DNA of 64,000 nucleotides, taken from Glandiceps talaboti. Lineage: Eukaryota; Hemichordata; Enteropneusta; Spengelidae. The notes under the pieces were generated by a model. The model had not been told where the DNA came from, searched no databases, and worked only from the letters and a program-made list of their open reading frames with translations. A program made the position numbers and the translations under genes. Numbering within the stretch: the stretch's first letter is position 1; each line of letters starts with the position of its first letter. Positions 36,459-49,200 of this stretch are shown here, piece by piece. The DNA lies in the NCBI RefSeq assembly GCF_964340395.1, contig NC_135552.1:25142181-25206180 (forward strand), given 5' to 3'.

Positions 36459-36739
36459 CACAGTCACTTGCGAACTAATATTCTATTCAAGGATGTTTAT
36501 AATAAAAAAAAATGACGATAAGTATTGACGGATATTCAAAAAAATACCGTCAGTTGTGTTTACGCAGTATTGTATAGTGTATGTGCGCAAACACAGCTGA
36601 TGCAGTGATGGTATTTTTTTTGAATATTCATAAATACCTGTAAAAAAACCAGTGTAACTAGTAATAACTCATCCTTGAATAGACTCTCAGACCAACGTTC
36701 GGTGGTCTAACACTGAATATTAACTCACAAGTGACTGTG
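36459..36739. mobile_element. Large foldback element in BORA 5' intron
   Basis: Near the full length is palindromic. The outer arms are CACAGTCACTTG and CAAGTGACTGTG, continuing through TAATATT and ATTCAAGGATG. Inner arms share GATATTCAAAAAAA with its inverted partner, then the TGTGTTT(A/G)CGCA block. It sits 13 bp from the preceding foldback element. Confidence 0.75.
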
Positions 36740-36766
36740 AGCTTGTGAGCGCTTTCCAAGTTCTGC

Positions 36767-36796
36767 CATAGACCCTCCGTTGGTGGAGGGTCTATG
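36767..36796. mobile_element. 30-bp hairpin micro-element with 7-bp flanking repeat
   Basis: CATAGACCCTCC, a 6-base loop, then GGAGGGTCTATG: 12-bp arms without mismatch. The flanks are GTTCTGC (36760-36766) and GTTCTAC (36797-36803), 6 of 7 identical. The same arm sequence forms the hairpin at 2214-2246. Confidence 0.6.
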
Positions 36797-36907
36797 GTTC
36801 TACCAAAGAAAATTCAAAAACATTATCACCTATTATTACCCAAATGACCCAGAGTGTCAATCAGCACACATTAACACCATTGACTCCATTTATTGATCCA
36901 AGTGATC

Positions 36908-36976
36908 AGTAGTCTAGAGGCTATCCCTGGCTTTGAATCTCATGAAGAGATTTTAAGATTCGAAATCATGGATAGC
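36908..36976. repeat. Hairpin related to the 5717-6081 foldback family
   Basis: GCTATCCCTGG and CATGGATAGC form imperfect arms. The left part (TAGTCTAGAGGCTATCC, TTTGAATCTCA) matches the arm of the element at 5717. Confidence 0.5.
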
Positions 36977-37072
36977 TTTGTAATAATTGCAGCAGACAGA
37001 ATTTTAAAACAATTACAAACTATTAACAGGTCATATGTACAGATAGCAATCTACCTCAGGAAGACATAAACA

Positions 37073-37267
37073 ATGGATGAAATCGATGGAGAGTTATCAC
37101 AAGATTGTGTCATTCAGAATCCATTTGATGCAGACACCACTGATACACTTCACCTACCTCAGTTTAGTCCTTCAGTCTTTTCAAGAACAAGATCGCCATC
37201 ACAGAAAATGGTATGACTATGATACTCACTTTTATTATCAGCATGTGTGTGTGTATGTTTATAGGTA

Positions 37268-37309
<42 letters not shown>

Positions 37310-40300
37310 AGTGAGTGGTATAGGTTTTTGGACAGTTCTGCAAAGGTATAAATGAAGGTGTTGTAAATTTGTTGAGACAGCCCAGACAGTCAGTGGAGGC
37401 CTGCCATGTCCATGGACTGTTGTAGGCAATGATCCAGTGTTGCATTGTACATACATGTTTGTCTGTATTTTGCTGTCTTGTTTCCATCTGTGTCATATCA
37501 TATTTCAGTGGTCAAACATGTTACAAATTTACACATGTATATGTATGTATTTCTTCTATTGGTATTGTCCTTACAAAGTTCATATCAAGATGTCTCTGAT
37601 ATTGACATTCTATACTGTATTCAAGTGTTGTAATATTACCATAATTTGCTATGTCTATGTCAGTGAAGATGAACAATTAATATTGAACAGTTATATTGAA
37701 ATACAGTGTATGGATGTAGGTCATTCTATATTTTCTCATAATCCTTGTATTATGTTGACAGAGGTCCACCAGTCCTTTCCATTGGTCTATAGACAATCTT
37801 GCTATTCTTCAACCAGCTGATATTGATGAGACCTCACATCAAGAGAGTGAACAAGTTGACAATGAGGTGGAAGAAAAGGCACAGAAAGCAATAGATCAGG
37901 TAGTGTAAATATAACAGAAATCTCTTTACAATAGTTGAAGGAAACGTGAACAGTTGAACTATTCACTCAAAGACTGAACTTTTATGTTATGGTACTGGAA
38001 AGAGGAAAGATAATGATAACACAAAATGTTTCTGAACATATAACATACTAGTATCCAAGGAGGAAAACTAAGAAGGAATTAAAGATTTCAATATGATGAT
38101 GAAGACACTGCAATTGTTATCTAAAGTAGGAACATTTGTAAATTGGTTCCGAAAAAAGAAACTTGACTCACACAAAGACATACACATGAATGTACAATAT
38201 TATAATCTTATCCACAAAAGTGTTGAAGAACAGTTACAAAAGAATCTGTAGATCTTTCGTAATTTCTTGATTATGAAAACAATTTAACTTCATGTGTTTT
38301 TTCGTCTGTGTTACAGTTTTTCTCTCAGAAACATGTAGCACCATCACCATGGTCAGAAACCAAAGAAATGAAACATGTTACGTTTTCACCAAACCCTCCG
38401 TCTACTAGATGTAAGTATTTACTTATCACAAATATGGAATTATATTAAGATATAGGAATTTATCTTTTTTGTATTATGTTACATTTCAATGAAAAGCATG
38501 TGATAATTCAAGACGTAATTTCTGAAGGTGATAAATACAGGGTAGCATGATGACATTGACAATAGAGATTAAACCCCGCCCTCTAGCAGGACAAACATGA
38601 CAAGAGAACTTGCCTATAAATATCAGCCTCGAGTGGGTCAGTGGTGATATAGAGTTGAAATAATCAATATAGATGAATGGTGGCTACATTTCGCACACAT
38701 ACTATGGAAGAGTGATGTACAACAAGAAAATGTAATTTACGACTTTGGTACCGTTTTTTAAAAGATTTACATGGTATTTCAAAGTATCATTTACTTCTTG
38801 ATGTATATATAGGGTATAGCCTTTCAAATGAATCAATATCCATTCAATGTTTGTTACTTTCAGACATCAAAGAATACGTGGGTGATTCATACATGGATTC
38901 ACCCAAGAATACCTCAATGTCAGATAAACCAAAGACCAGTGAAGGTATGTAGACATCTTTTGATTTAGTTTGAAGAAATGTGTTAAGACAGACCAGCACC
39001 AATATCTGTCAGATCTATACCTCTATTGCGACATATCAGTATGTAATAGGCTGCACAAACGATGACTTGCATTTCAGAGTCCTTTTATGAAATTTGGAAT
39101 GTGTGACTCGGCAAACTGTGGGTTGAACTATGAATGTATTAACCTTGTATGATATATAATATACACATGACATGTCTATGATAGACTATCATTAACTTTT
39201 ATTTATTGGATCAGTTGCTTTCTGAAAGTTGGATTAATATTGATTTCATTTTATTTATTTATTTTCAAATTTCAGCATCATGTCAGACAGCTTTGTCATT
39301 TCCAACTGACTTTGACCTTCAAACAATTATTGGTAAGTACACTTCCAAAAAAAACTATGAACTATATTTTCTGACAATGATTTGATGGCAAACTGAAAAC
39401 AAAGTGGTAATATCAGTTGGTATATCTGCCATTTTAAATTGTCTGTTTGTTCAAGCATGAATGGGTCTATTACTCCAATCAGCCTACCACCTTCTAAGGC
39501 TTCAAACAGATGTGATGAAGTCGTGGTGTCAACCAAGAAATTGACAGATTGTTATTTCTCTGATACTAGGTAGTAAAATTCCTTTTCCTGTGACTAGAAA
39601 TTAAAGATATTTCAAGTGAATCAACTTGTCAATAAATACACACTTTGTCAGAATACTAGTACCGGATTTGTAATGCAACAAACTACAATGTACAGTTGTC
39701 GTTTTTCTTTTTCCTGTACACAGGTAATGAGTTCTACAGTAACTGTGACTCTGATCTGGATGTAATTTGCATGTCATCTCTGAGAAGGAAATTATTCTTT
39801 CAAGGAGATAACGCATTACCTCCCAGTCTTGTCAAAAGTACCAACAACTCAGAGAGGTCAAGTCCATGTCCAGGCAGATCACCACCATTGTCACCAGTTA
39901 GTTGTCACCACTCTAGTAGTATCAATAGTGACAACTCTCCAGTCAAAACACCATCATCAGTAAGTATACAAAGACAGGCCTTCATGATGTAGATATTCAT
40001 ACACCAATCTTTGAATCCTGACAAAGACAGGCCTTCATGGTGGAGATATTCATACCCCAATCTTTGAATCCTGATTTCCCAAATTGCAGTGTTTGTATAC
40101 AAACAAATAACATTATAAATTCACATCATGAATTACATATGATCGAGTTTGGCAAAATGTCCAGATATGCTGTATGTAGTAAACAAATCTATGTGTTCTT
40201 AACCATAGGTATTTATGTTCAATAATCTGGTGTATATTTATTGTGGGTTTTTTTAAACCCCTACTCAAAGAGTCTAAACATTTCTTGGAAGTGTATCCCA

Positions 40301-42264
40301 GATCTTCCAAGAAATGTTTTGACTCTGTGAGTAGAAATTTTCATCACTAAGAAAAGGTAAATTGTAACATAGTTTCATACATGCATCATAAAATTCATCC
40401 GTTCACACAATCCTCTTTCAATTGTTTTCCAGAATCAGTTCTCCTCCAGTCCAATTCCAGACAAACATTCTCCATATCTGACTCCTCAATTCCCAACCAG
40501 GTCATCTATTCTCTCTGTTGCCATGGATACACCCTTACTATCTCCAATTGCAAGACCCATATTGAAAACTCCAAGTACAGGAAACTCAGGTATTAACATT
40601 GCTTACATTGTTTATCAGTATCCGGCGGTTACCATGATTAGTATAATCTGTGATTAATAATCATTTTCTGCATGTTCCGAGAATAACTTCAGCCTCAATA
40701 TCAGCACCTCACATGCAGTTGTATCACAGCCTTCAATAACCTTGCTTGACAAGGAATGACTATTTCCCAAAATTGAAACCAATTAATTGACTACACTGTC
40801 TTTTTGTGATGCCAGGTTCTAGTTGTCAGTCAGCAACTCCATCAACACCATTAGCCTTTAGAAGAGAAGGGACACCATCATCAGGTGAAGAAATACCACG
40901 TCATCTTATACTAGGATCACCTCAACTCTCGCCCATTGTTACAGATGCCAGTGAGATGAGATGTCGGAAAGCAAGGACCGCAGTAAAGATTGACACACCA
41001 GTCAAAGCCTTGCAGTTCTCAAGAGGTAAATGGTTGCATTGTGTATCTGGAGCTATACATCGTGTATTGGTTGACTTGACAGTGTCTGGCTGTAAATGTA
41101 CTTTGAAAAGTGCCAGGGGGTACATACAAATAACCCAAAAAATTGTCAACTGTAACTTTTGATTGTGTGCATTCCACACAAAGAAGTTACTGTTTCATCT
41201 AACCAAGAGGCCAATTTGATGAATTGATATGATTGGGAAAGTAGCCTGTCATGTAATCAACAAAAGGTGTTTGGATAATATCCAACTTTGTTTTGATTTG
41301 ATTTCTTTGTGTTCATATTTCAGATGAATGTCAGGAGAATGTTATGAGTGCTGCCCAAGCAATACATTATCATAGTGGCAAACCACTGACAGAAGACCAT
41401 CTAGTGCAATCAGCTATAAACACGGATAGAAATCATGTACACAATGACATCTTTGATGACGAAAATTCACCTCCAGTCATAGAGGAACATATCTCAGACT
41501 TCCGAAGTATGAATGCAGATATTAGAGGAAATATACTAGTAAGACCAGAAGATGATCAGTCAGAATTTGGTCATTATCATTCGGAGTGTGTTGTAGAGAC
41601 AAATCTACGACAGGGTACTCAGGACTTCACCATGGGAGAAATATCAACTCAACTTGATGGCAATGCTTACACTGACAGTGGTTTTAACACACAGAGTAAT
41701 ATGGACATTGAAGTTACCAATGAAACAACAGACTACTGTTCTATGTCCTGTGATAATGCATTGAATCTTGAGACTTCTAAAGTTGTCAATCTGTCATCCG
41801 ATTCTGATTTCAGCTCTAATAGTATAGATGTCAACATGTCAATCATTCAAACAGATACTGAGCAGAAACGGCTGACAACCAGTGATGTTATGAAGCCAAG
41901 ACCAAGAGTTCAAAGGTCACTCTCTGCAGAGAGTTCTGAAACAGACATGGACAGATCGGCGTTTCTAGAAATGCCAGATGTTGGACTTACACCAGATGAA
42001 AATATCTTACTCCAACCACAAGTGTTCGCAGACAAGACTAATATGATATATGTGACCACTCCTTCCCCATACCTCAATAAGTTTTACAATTTCAGTACTC
42101 ATAGACAAAGTCCTTACAAACACTCTAGTCCAAGAATCATCAATCACAGCTCAATGGGGCTACCACAGTTTCCATGGAAACAGATCTCATCATCCATCCA
42201 CCCAGCAACGAATTTACCTCATTCACACATTCCAGCAGACATGAAACCAAACCAATATCAATAG
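37073..42264 (+). CDS. BORA: Protein aurora borealis (Bora), nine coding exons
   Basis: Exons: 37073..37210, 37762..37899, 38317..38410, 38864..38944, 39276..39332, 39724..39959, 40433..40589, 40816..41025, 41324..42264. Every junction phase agrees; the product is 683 aa (human 559). Bora activates Aurora A, which then phosphorylates Plk1 at G2/M. Conserved blocks are NPF and SPSVF with FHWSIDNLAILQPADID near the N-terminus, KAQKAIDQFFSQ, VAPSPW, CQTALSFPTDFDL, and SSLRRKLFF. Many SP/TP sites suit Cdk and Plk1. The large last exon is less conserved but carries DSGFNTQ (DSG at residue 488), matching the human DSGYNT beta-TrCP degron. Upstream lies a non-coding exon and a G2/M-type promoter. 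MZT1 is the adjacent gene, as in human. Confidence 0.95.
37269..37308. repeat. (GT)n microsatellite in BORA intron
   Basis: About 20 GT units just after the first coding exon. Confidence 0.97.
38576..38589 (-). promoter_or_regulatory. CTCF-like motif in BORA intron 3
   Basis: On the minus strand it reads CTGCTAGAGGGCGG, 12 of 14 against CCASYAGRKGGCRS. Confidence 0.3.
39968..40075. repeat. Two-copy 54-bp tandem duplication in BORA intron 6
   Basis: ACAAAGACAGGCCTTCATG begins each copy and TCTTTGAATCCTGA ends it. The array starts about 8 bp after the exon 6 donor. Confidence 0.9.
40261..40334. mobile_element. Foldback repeat in BORA intron 6
   Basis: Arms of 31 bp (40261-40291 and 40304-40334) match at about 28 positions around a 12-base loop. 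The outer CTACTC and GAGTAG and the inner CATTTCTTGGAAG pair exactly. Confidence 0.8.
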
Positions 42265-42687
42265 GTCTGGCAGAAATAAAGTAGTAAATACTTGTACAAC
42301 TATAATCAGTCAGACAAACTTTGATTGATTTATTGTGTTTTTGTGAATCAACATTTGTTTTTGTTCTTAAACATCTGACAATTATAAAAATACTTGCTCA
42401 AATTCAAACTATTTTATCTATCAATGTTTGGCATGATCGTATTTTTGTTGTTTTGTTACTGTTGGTTCTATATACATTGTATATTTTGTAACTGCTGCTG
42501 CTGCAAAAAAAATCAAAAAAAAAACATTTGTTACAGTATCAGATTCGTTTTACAAATATCTGTGATGCATTTGGCTGAATGTTTTTACGAGTAACAACAA
42601 AGTCACGTAAAACATTACTTGCAGACAGGACAAAAATGGTCTCATGGCAACAGTTACTGTGATTTTGAAACGGCTATTCAAAATATA

Positions 42688-42693
42688 AATAAA
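42688..42693 (+). terminator. BORA: Candidate BORA polyadenylation signal
   Basis: AATAAA about 420 bp after the BORA stop codon. Confidence 0.5.
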
Positions 42694-43573
42694 AGATAAG
42701 ATGAACAGAATTTGGAAACAAATTTATCAGTTATTTATTGTTACTTTCCTTACACGTAAGTTTTATTGATCAATATATAACGAGGATAAAAAGCCTCGGT
42801 AAAATGTACATGAAATTCAGTTTGGTGCCCTCACAGGTCAACCTGTATGTTACTTTTGTCTTTCTTTAAACCCGATTTTGGGGGTTTCATTAATATTTCT
42901 TGTATATAAACAGTAGCTTCAAGGTTCCATCAATCCTTTTATTTTGGGTTTTCATTTCATGTTCATATTTTGTGTTAGTTTGAATGTTGTATTCTGGTGT
43001 GTTTTATTGAAATTGTTGATATCTGTGACAGCATTTTACTTCATACTAGACTGAGAGGTTCAAAATAGAACAATAAATAGACCTTGCACCTACAGTAATG
43101 AAAGTGTAACATACATCATAATGCAGACCAAGAAATTGAATGATTGTTATTTTGATGACATGCCTAGATGGTAAAATTCTTTTTCAGGTATTAAATAATT
43201 ATTGTCTAGATAATCTGAACATTATGTATTTTGAAGAAAGAAACAACTATTTTGAATTGTTTTATAGTTCTTTATTCTTAACTGAAATATCTCCTTTGGA
43301 AAGGAGAAACTTTATCAAGATTTTGACTTTTATACTAAATCAACTGAAATATTTTTTTTGTGTGAAAATGACATTTTTTGAGATGTTGTGCAATATTGTA
43401 GATCAGGTTCTCAGAGTATTCTGTCACAATTTTCTCACTATTACTAATCAAGAGTTGTATTGAGAATTCATTTTATTGAACTCAATGAATAAAATATATA
43501 TTATTTACGAATTGTTTGTTCTTATTTATTTCTTGTGTGTCCCACTTTGTGTGTTACATGTACACCTTTAAAT

Positions 43574-43683
43574 GGGGTAAGTTCAACTTCTACTGCACAT
43601 AGCCAATGACTCAAATTTGTACAACTCTAATTGGGGTAAGTTCAACTTCTACTGCACATAGTGTGCGAATGACTCAAATTTGT
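43574..43683. repeat. Tandem duplication of about 59 bp
   Basis: GGGGTAAGTTCAACTTCTAC with the following GCACATAG and ATGACTCAAATTTGT occurs twice in a row. Confidence 0.85.
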
Positions 43684-43745
43684 TTCAGTGGCTGTTAAGA
43701 GTGTCATGAAAGCTACAGCGAAATTAGTTGTAACGGTAATACATG

Positions 43746-43995
43746 TACCACATTGCCACTGACAACTGATGTCAGCTTGCAAGCATAACACCTTGAGTGA
43801 TTTAGTCTGTGCATCGACAATAACACTTGTCAGTAAGACACCTGGTGTATAAGTAAAAGATAGACACCGAGGTGCATGTATGCAGAGTTCTATATCCTAC
43901 TAATACCACATTGCCTCTATCATACAAAGACAGCTCGCAAGCATAACACCCTGAGTGATTTACTCTGTGCCTCAGCAATAATACTGCTCAAGTAA
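43746..43995. repeat. Spaced direct duplication, about 90 bp units
   Basis: ACCACATTGCC, GCAAGCATAACACC and TGAGTGATTTA(G/C)TCTGTGC appear in the same order at 43746-43835 and 43905-43995, separated by about 70 bp. Confidence 0.75.
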
Positions 43996-44947
43996 TAACA
44001 TTGAATGCTATTAATGTTTAGAGCCATACAGGTTGCCATCTTGCCTTGTCAAGGAATAGTTTAGAACATCGCCACTGAACGGTATATCAAAGCCCTCACC
44101 CTAATGTAAATAGAGGGAATACCCTGGGGGTACCACTGGCCAGGGCTGGTGGGGTGTAGGCATGGTTGAATGATGAATGCAATGTTGCATATGTGCAGTT
44201 AACGCAACAATGCATTATGGGGGCGATATCTAAGAACAAGCATTTCAGGGGGTGTGCATGCTATCTCATAGTCAGCGATATGAAAATATCAACCAGTGAA
44301 TTAGCAGGGGAAAATTCATGGAAATTCCAAACTAGTCCTGCCAGGATCCCATTTTAGACCAAACAAAATAAAAAAATTATGAAAAGTGGACCCCATTTTA
44401 GACTCATTAGCTCTAAAAAGACTACCCATTTTAGATCAAAGGGCAAAAAACCCTGCTCCAAAGGGCAGCACATATACATATACCCAATAGGTGGGAGTAC
44501 TCCCCCCCCCCCCCCCCCCACACACACACAGGGGAATACTGCTTGGGTTGATTTCCCTGCTAGAGAGACAGGATTCATTAATGATGAGAAAGAACTGAAT
44601 CTGCAATTATCAGATATAATTCAATCAAGGTACTAAATTATTCAAATCACAACCCTATTACCTTTAGTGAAAATGTCATGAATATTCATTGTTTAACCAT
44701 TGCATAAACATTTCTGCTGACTCCCATTAGCAATGATGATGAGGTAATGTCGCGCACAGCAAAGATCGCCAAATGGGGGACAACTTCAATGTGATGTTTC
44801 TCTGAAATGTTGCATGTAATGTTGGTTATGTAAAACCAAGACGCGAATCTCCCAAACCCAAAGTTCATGATATGCCTTTATTTCCTGGAGTGGTATAAGG
44901 GCATAAGTAAAACATTCAAAACGATCATTTTCTAGCCAAACAACATT

Positions 44948-44953
44948 TTTATT
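44948..44953 (-). terminator. DNAAF1: Candidate DNAAF1 polyadenylation signal
   Basis: AATAAA on the minus strand about 1.3 kb after the DNAAF1 stop. The intervening 44954-46277 is AT-rich and shows no exon, consistent with a 3'UTR. Confidence 0.35.
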
Positions 44954-46277
44954 AAGCAAACAGTCACATAAAATCACATTATCTCAACATAAACCAAATG
45001 CTTATATTCAGAATAATATACAAAAAATCATACCTTACAATTTTGTAAGTATGAATATAACTTACATTTATGCATGAAATGTAACAGAACACATGCTTAT
45101 CATACAGAAATTTAAATTCAAATATATCACTTTCAAATGAAAAGAATGTAAATTATCTTACACAACACAATATTTAATAAAGATTTCACACGATGGTAAA
45201 AAGACACTAACACAGATAGTTGAATAGAAATTGAGACTTGACCAATTCTAATAATGACAGTGATCAAGTTACTCTTTTAGAATCTATAGTTTTGAAAGCT
45301 ATGTAGTTGCTTCAAAACCAGATTCCAAAAAGTTAACTTTAACACTACTACTACTAACACAGATAATATTTGAATTATATAATAGGTGCAAAAAGTTCCC
45401 ATATAAATGATACAAAGTGTATTTATAGAGTTATATAAATATGAGTGATTCAAGAAATTGTCCAAATTATTACCACACATAGTACATCTATGAAATATAA
45501 CAACAAATAAAAGTAATAACTGACTTCAAGGTGTTCAGTGATGATTTTAAGCACTTGTCTCTAAATAGACCTGGCTTTTTTTGTTAACTCAAACTTCACA
45601 AATTCTGAATGTTTGTAAAGATAAAAAATTGTACTTATTAAATTCAAACTATTCTAAACTAGTAAATGAGTTATGTAACTCTAAATTATTTCATAATATT
45701 TACATTATAATGTGTTAGCCATTCCTGGTAATCCATTTTAACCCATCTTTTTGAAATCATGTAAAACTTGGTTACTTTTTATGGACAAAATAATCCAATA
45801 TACTTCTTCCTATTACCTTAGTTTTCAGTTGTCAAAATCCGTTTACCATGTTTGAACATCTAATTTCAGTAACAACATGTTACATAATATTATTTCTATG
45901 GTTAAGTTTTTAACTTCTCAAGATGAAATTTGATGCTATGCTGCTGAAATATATAAATATTTGACTTTTTAATGAAATCTTCTTATACTATATTAATCTT
46001 GCCAAACTGATACATTTTGTAAATATGATTGAGAACTTATTTTTTGGTTATTTCAAATCTTTTTATAACAAAGTATCGGTTATATAGTGAAACCATCGGT
46101 ATACAAATATCAACTATGCAATACTCGTAGCATTGCATTGTTAACATACAGCATGGTTGGTAAACATCTTTGACAACTGAAAACTAAATAATATGAATGG
46201 ATAGTGGTACCTAAGTAGTATTCAGAACAAAATAAGTCATACCTATAGTTTAACTGATTATCCTGCCTGTCTACAAC

Positions 46278-49200
46278 TTACTGCTGTAATCCTTTTTGTC
46301 GATGTTGTCTAAGTTTAGCTTGTACTTCAGCATCTAGACTTGGTCTATCTGATGTTGACCCTGCATTCTCTGCTAACTCTTGTATCTTGTCTTGAATATG
46401 TTTTGGTAAAGAACCTGTTGATAAAAGTCAAACATAAGTATCCTCACATTTCATATAGGTTTATGCTATAAAACAAAGACTTGTTCAACTAAGCAACAAA
46501 TTCCTCAGTGATATTTTATAATAATATGTATGTAAAGAAAACTATGTTAACTGAGCCAGGAAACTTGAATTACTGTAAATGAAGTGTCATGCAGACTGAT
46601 TGGATGGACTTATCACTGACGTCTCTGTCAACTGAACAGACACTGAACACAGGTAAAGTTGACAGTGTTAACGTGTCCAAGCACAGGCTTTCAATACTTT
46701 ACATACCATATTCAAACTTCAATAGACTTCTCAAACTAGAACACATGCAAAGGATGTATGCGTGGGACTATGAGGATACTTGTTTTACATGGAGAAGAGT
46801 ATCTGTATACTTACCAGTAAGTTGTCCAGCACCATCATCAGCACTCTTCTTGTCTTCTTCTACACCGGTAGTCTCACTTACTAACGGAGTATGACTATCA
46901 GAATTATCAATGTCTTCAATTACTAACTTTGTTGATTCTGATTTGTCCAAGTCCAAATCTTCAATCACAAGTTTTGTACTAGTTGACTGTTCAATATCTT
47001 CTATCAAAAGTTTTGTTTTCTCTGTTTGGACATCATTTGGTCGACTGACTTCCTCAAATAATAATTTCTGAGTGTCCTGAATACTGACTTCTTCAATCAG
47101 TGATTTTTGACTTGCTGGTTTACTCGTAACTTCTTCAATGAGAGGTTTGTTGTCAGTTTCATCCTCAATATCATCATCCTCTAGTACTTCAATCATTGGC
47201 TTGTACACGGTCTAAAACAAAAATACAAAAACAAAGTTAGATTGTTGAAGACTCGCTGCTACATTTACATTGTATTAGCACTTCATTATTACAAAAGGCT
47301 TTGGAATATTTATTCTAATAACTGGTTGAACTGAGATGAAGGGCATTACAAACTTACAGACACCTAGTATAATCCCTTATTAGGCTCATGTGTCCTTAAG
47401 ATTACATGTTCTGAATAGTTGGATAAAGACTGAAATGTGCAGTTGAAAATTTCAGGTACAATTTTTCAATTTATGTTTGGAACAAAAGTTCAATTTGATA
47501 CCTTGGTTTACCAACATAGATGAATTGTCATTTGAACTATTTTAGTTTTATAGGTATTCATAACAAATCATCTATGTTGCGAGTAAAGATTGGGTACATT
47601 TGTAAATTATTTGTAATATGATACCAAGGTTTCCCCCAGACTCTTACAGAGCAGTACTGTCCACCTTGTGATTTTAAAACATGACACTCAGTGATTCTCC
47701 CCATGGCCCAAAGTGTATCAATAAAACCATTGGTTGTAAATACAACAAAATGACTACATTTACATAATTATTATGTAAATTTCTAGCATTTTTACAAGTT
47801 TCTTTTCGTGTAAGAATGGTTTCATATCGTGTGTACATGTACATTTCATAGCTATTGTTTGGAGAAAAGAAAGGACACTCATAAATACATTGTACTGTAC
47901 ATCTACACAGTTAAAATAACAATTTTCTAAACTCATCCTAACAATCCTTACAATCTTCACACATACAACATTGTGAGCCAACCTGCAAATGATGACTAAT
48001 TTTATGGAAAAATTGTTATGTGTGAATACTTACCCTTTTTGGTTCATCAACATCAATTCCATACTCTTCAGATACATCAACGTCTTCTAAATCAGGTAAG
48101 TCCTTGTAATACAAAGATCAAAGAGGAGTGTCATACAATATAAAGATTCACTGAAAATGCTACAACAGTCTTAAAATGATACTGCAAGTTCTGTTGATAG
48201 CAAATACTGGTTAATTTAGTATAACTTAGCTTGAACAATTCACTACCAAACCAGAGTGACTATAGAGTTTTAATTTAGGCAACATGATGATTTTACATCT
48301 CACACAATGTTGTTTGTTAAAAATTACACAAACACAATACAACTACATTTCATCTCACTGTGAACACAAACAAAGAGTTTTGTGTTTGAATCTTCCCTGT
48401 CTCAACCAACAGTGATGTCGATTTGTGTTCACAGTGAGATAAAATGTATCATTTTATATGCTTGCATGCTATCAGTGTCTTTACTTTGTTTTATGCAATT
48501 TGTTACAAAAAAACATTGTGCAAGATATAAAAACCCTTGTGCCACATAAATGAAACTCTATAGTCACTCTAGTTTGGTAGTAACTTGAAAGTACAGATAA
48601 ATCTGTAAATTTCTACGCCATCTTTTCAATATTTAGACAAAGAATAATGACTAGTTAGTTGTACTTACATCTATATTGATCTTTCCTTCTGTTAAGAATA
48701 CAGTATCAATATTATCATCTTCTGCCATATGAGTTGTAAGTCTGGATTCTTTATCTGATTTACCAGTAGCAATACATTCTGAAAACAAATTATATTTTGA
48801 ATAATTTAATAAGAATGAATTTGGTAACTGATTCTATATTCTACATGACATGTGATCAACTAATATCATACTAAAGCTGGAGCTTAAATAATTCTGACAT
48901 CAGTGTGTATCATATATACATACACATCCAAGAAAACAATTTTTTTTAAAGTTTCCCACTATTACAAAGAAACTGTAAAATCTTGTTATGAGGCAAATAC
49001 ATGTATATTGTTACACAATGGTAGTTTCTGTGTTAGTGATCTAATAATTGGATCTAAAAGTTATAGTCATTTACATGTTCATGGTACTTATTGTTCATAT
49101 ACAGAGTAAAGAGACAAAACAGTATCTGACCAGAATTTGAAAACACTTCAGATCTTAAGAGACCTAGTATCGATCTCAAGACTCTACACTATTATTATCA

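Larger units (their letters stand above)
42265..44947. other. BORA 3'UTR and intergenic region
   Basis: An AATAAA at 42688-42693 is a plausible BORA poly(A) signal; others lie near 43070 and 43490. After it come a 59-bp tandem duplication (about 43574-43683), a spaced duplication (43746-43995), a poly-C run (about 44502-44519), and a stretch with repeated CCCATTTTAGAC (about 44345-44435) that looks repetitive. No exon recognised. Confidence 0.55.
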
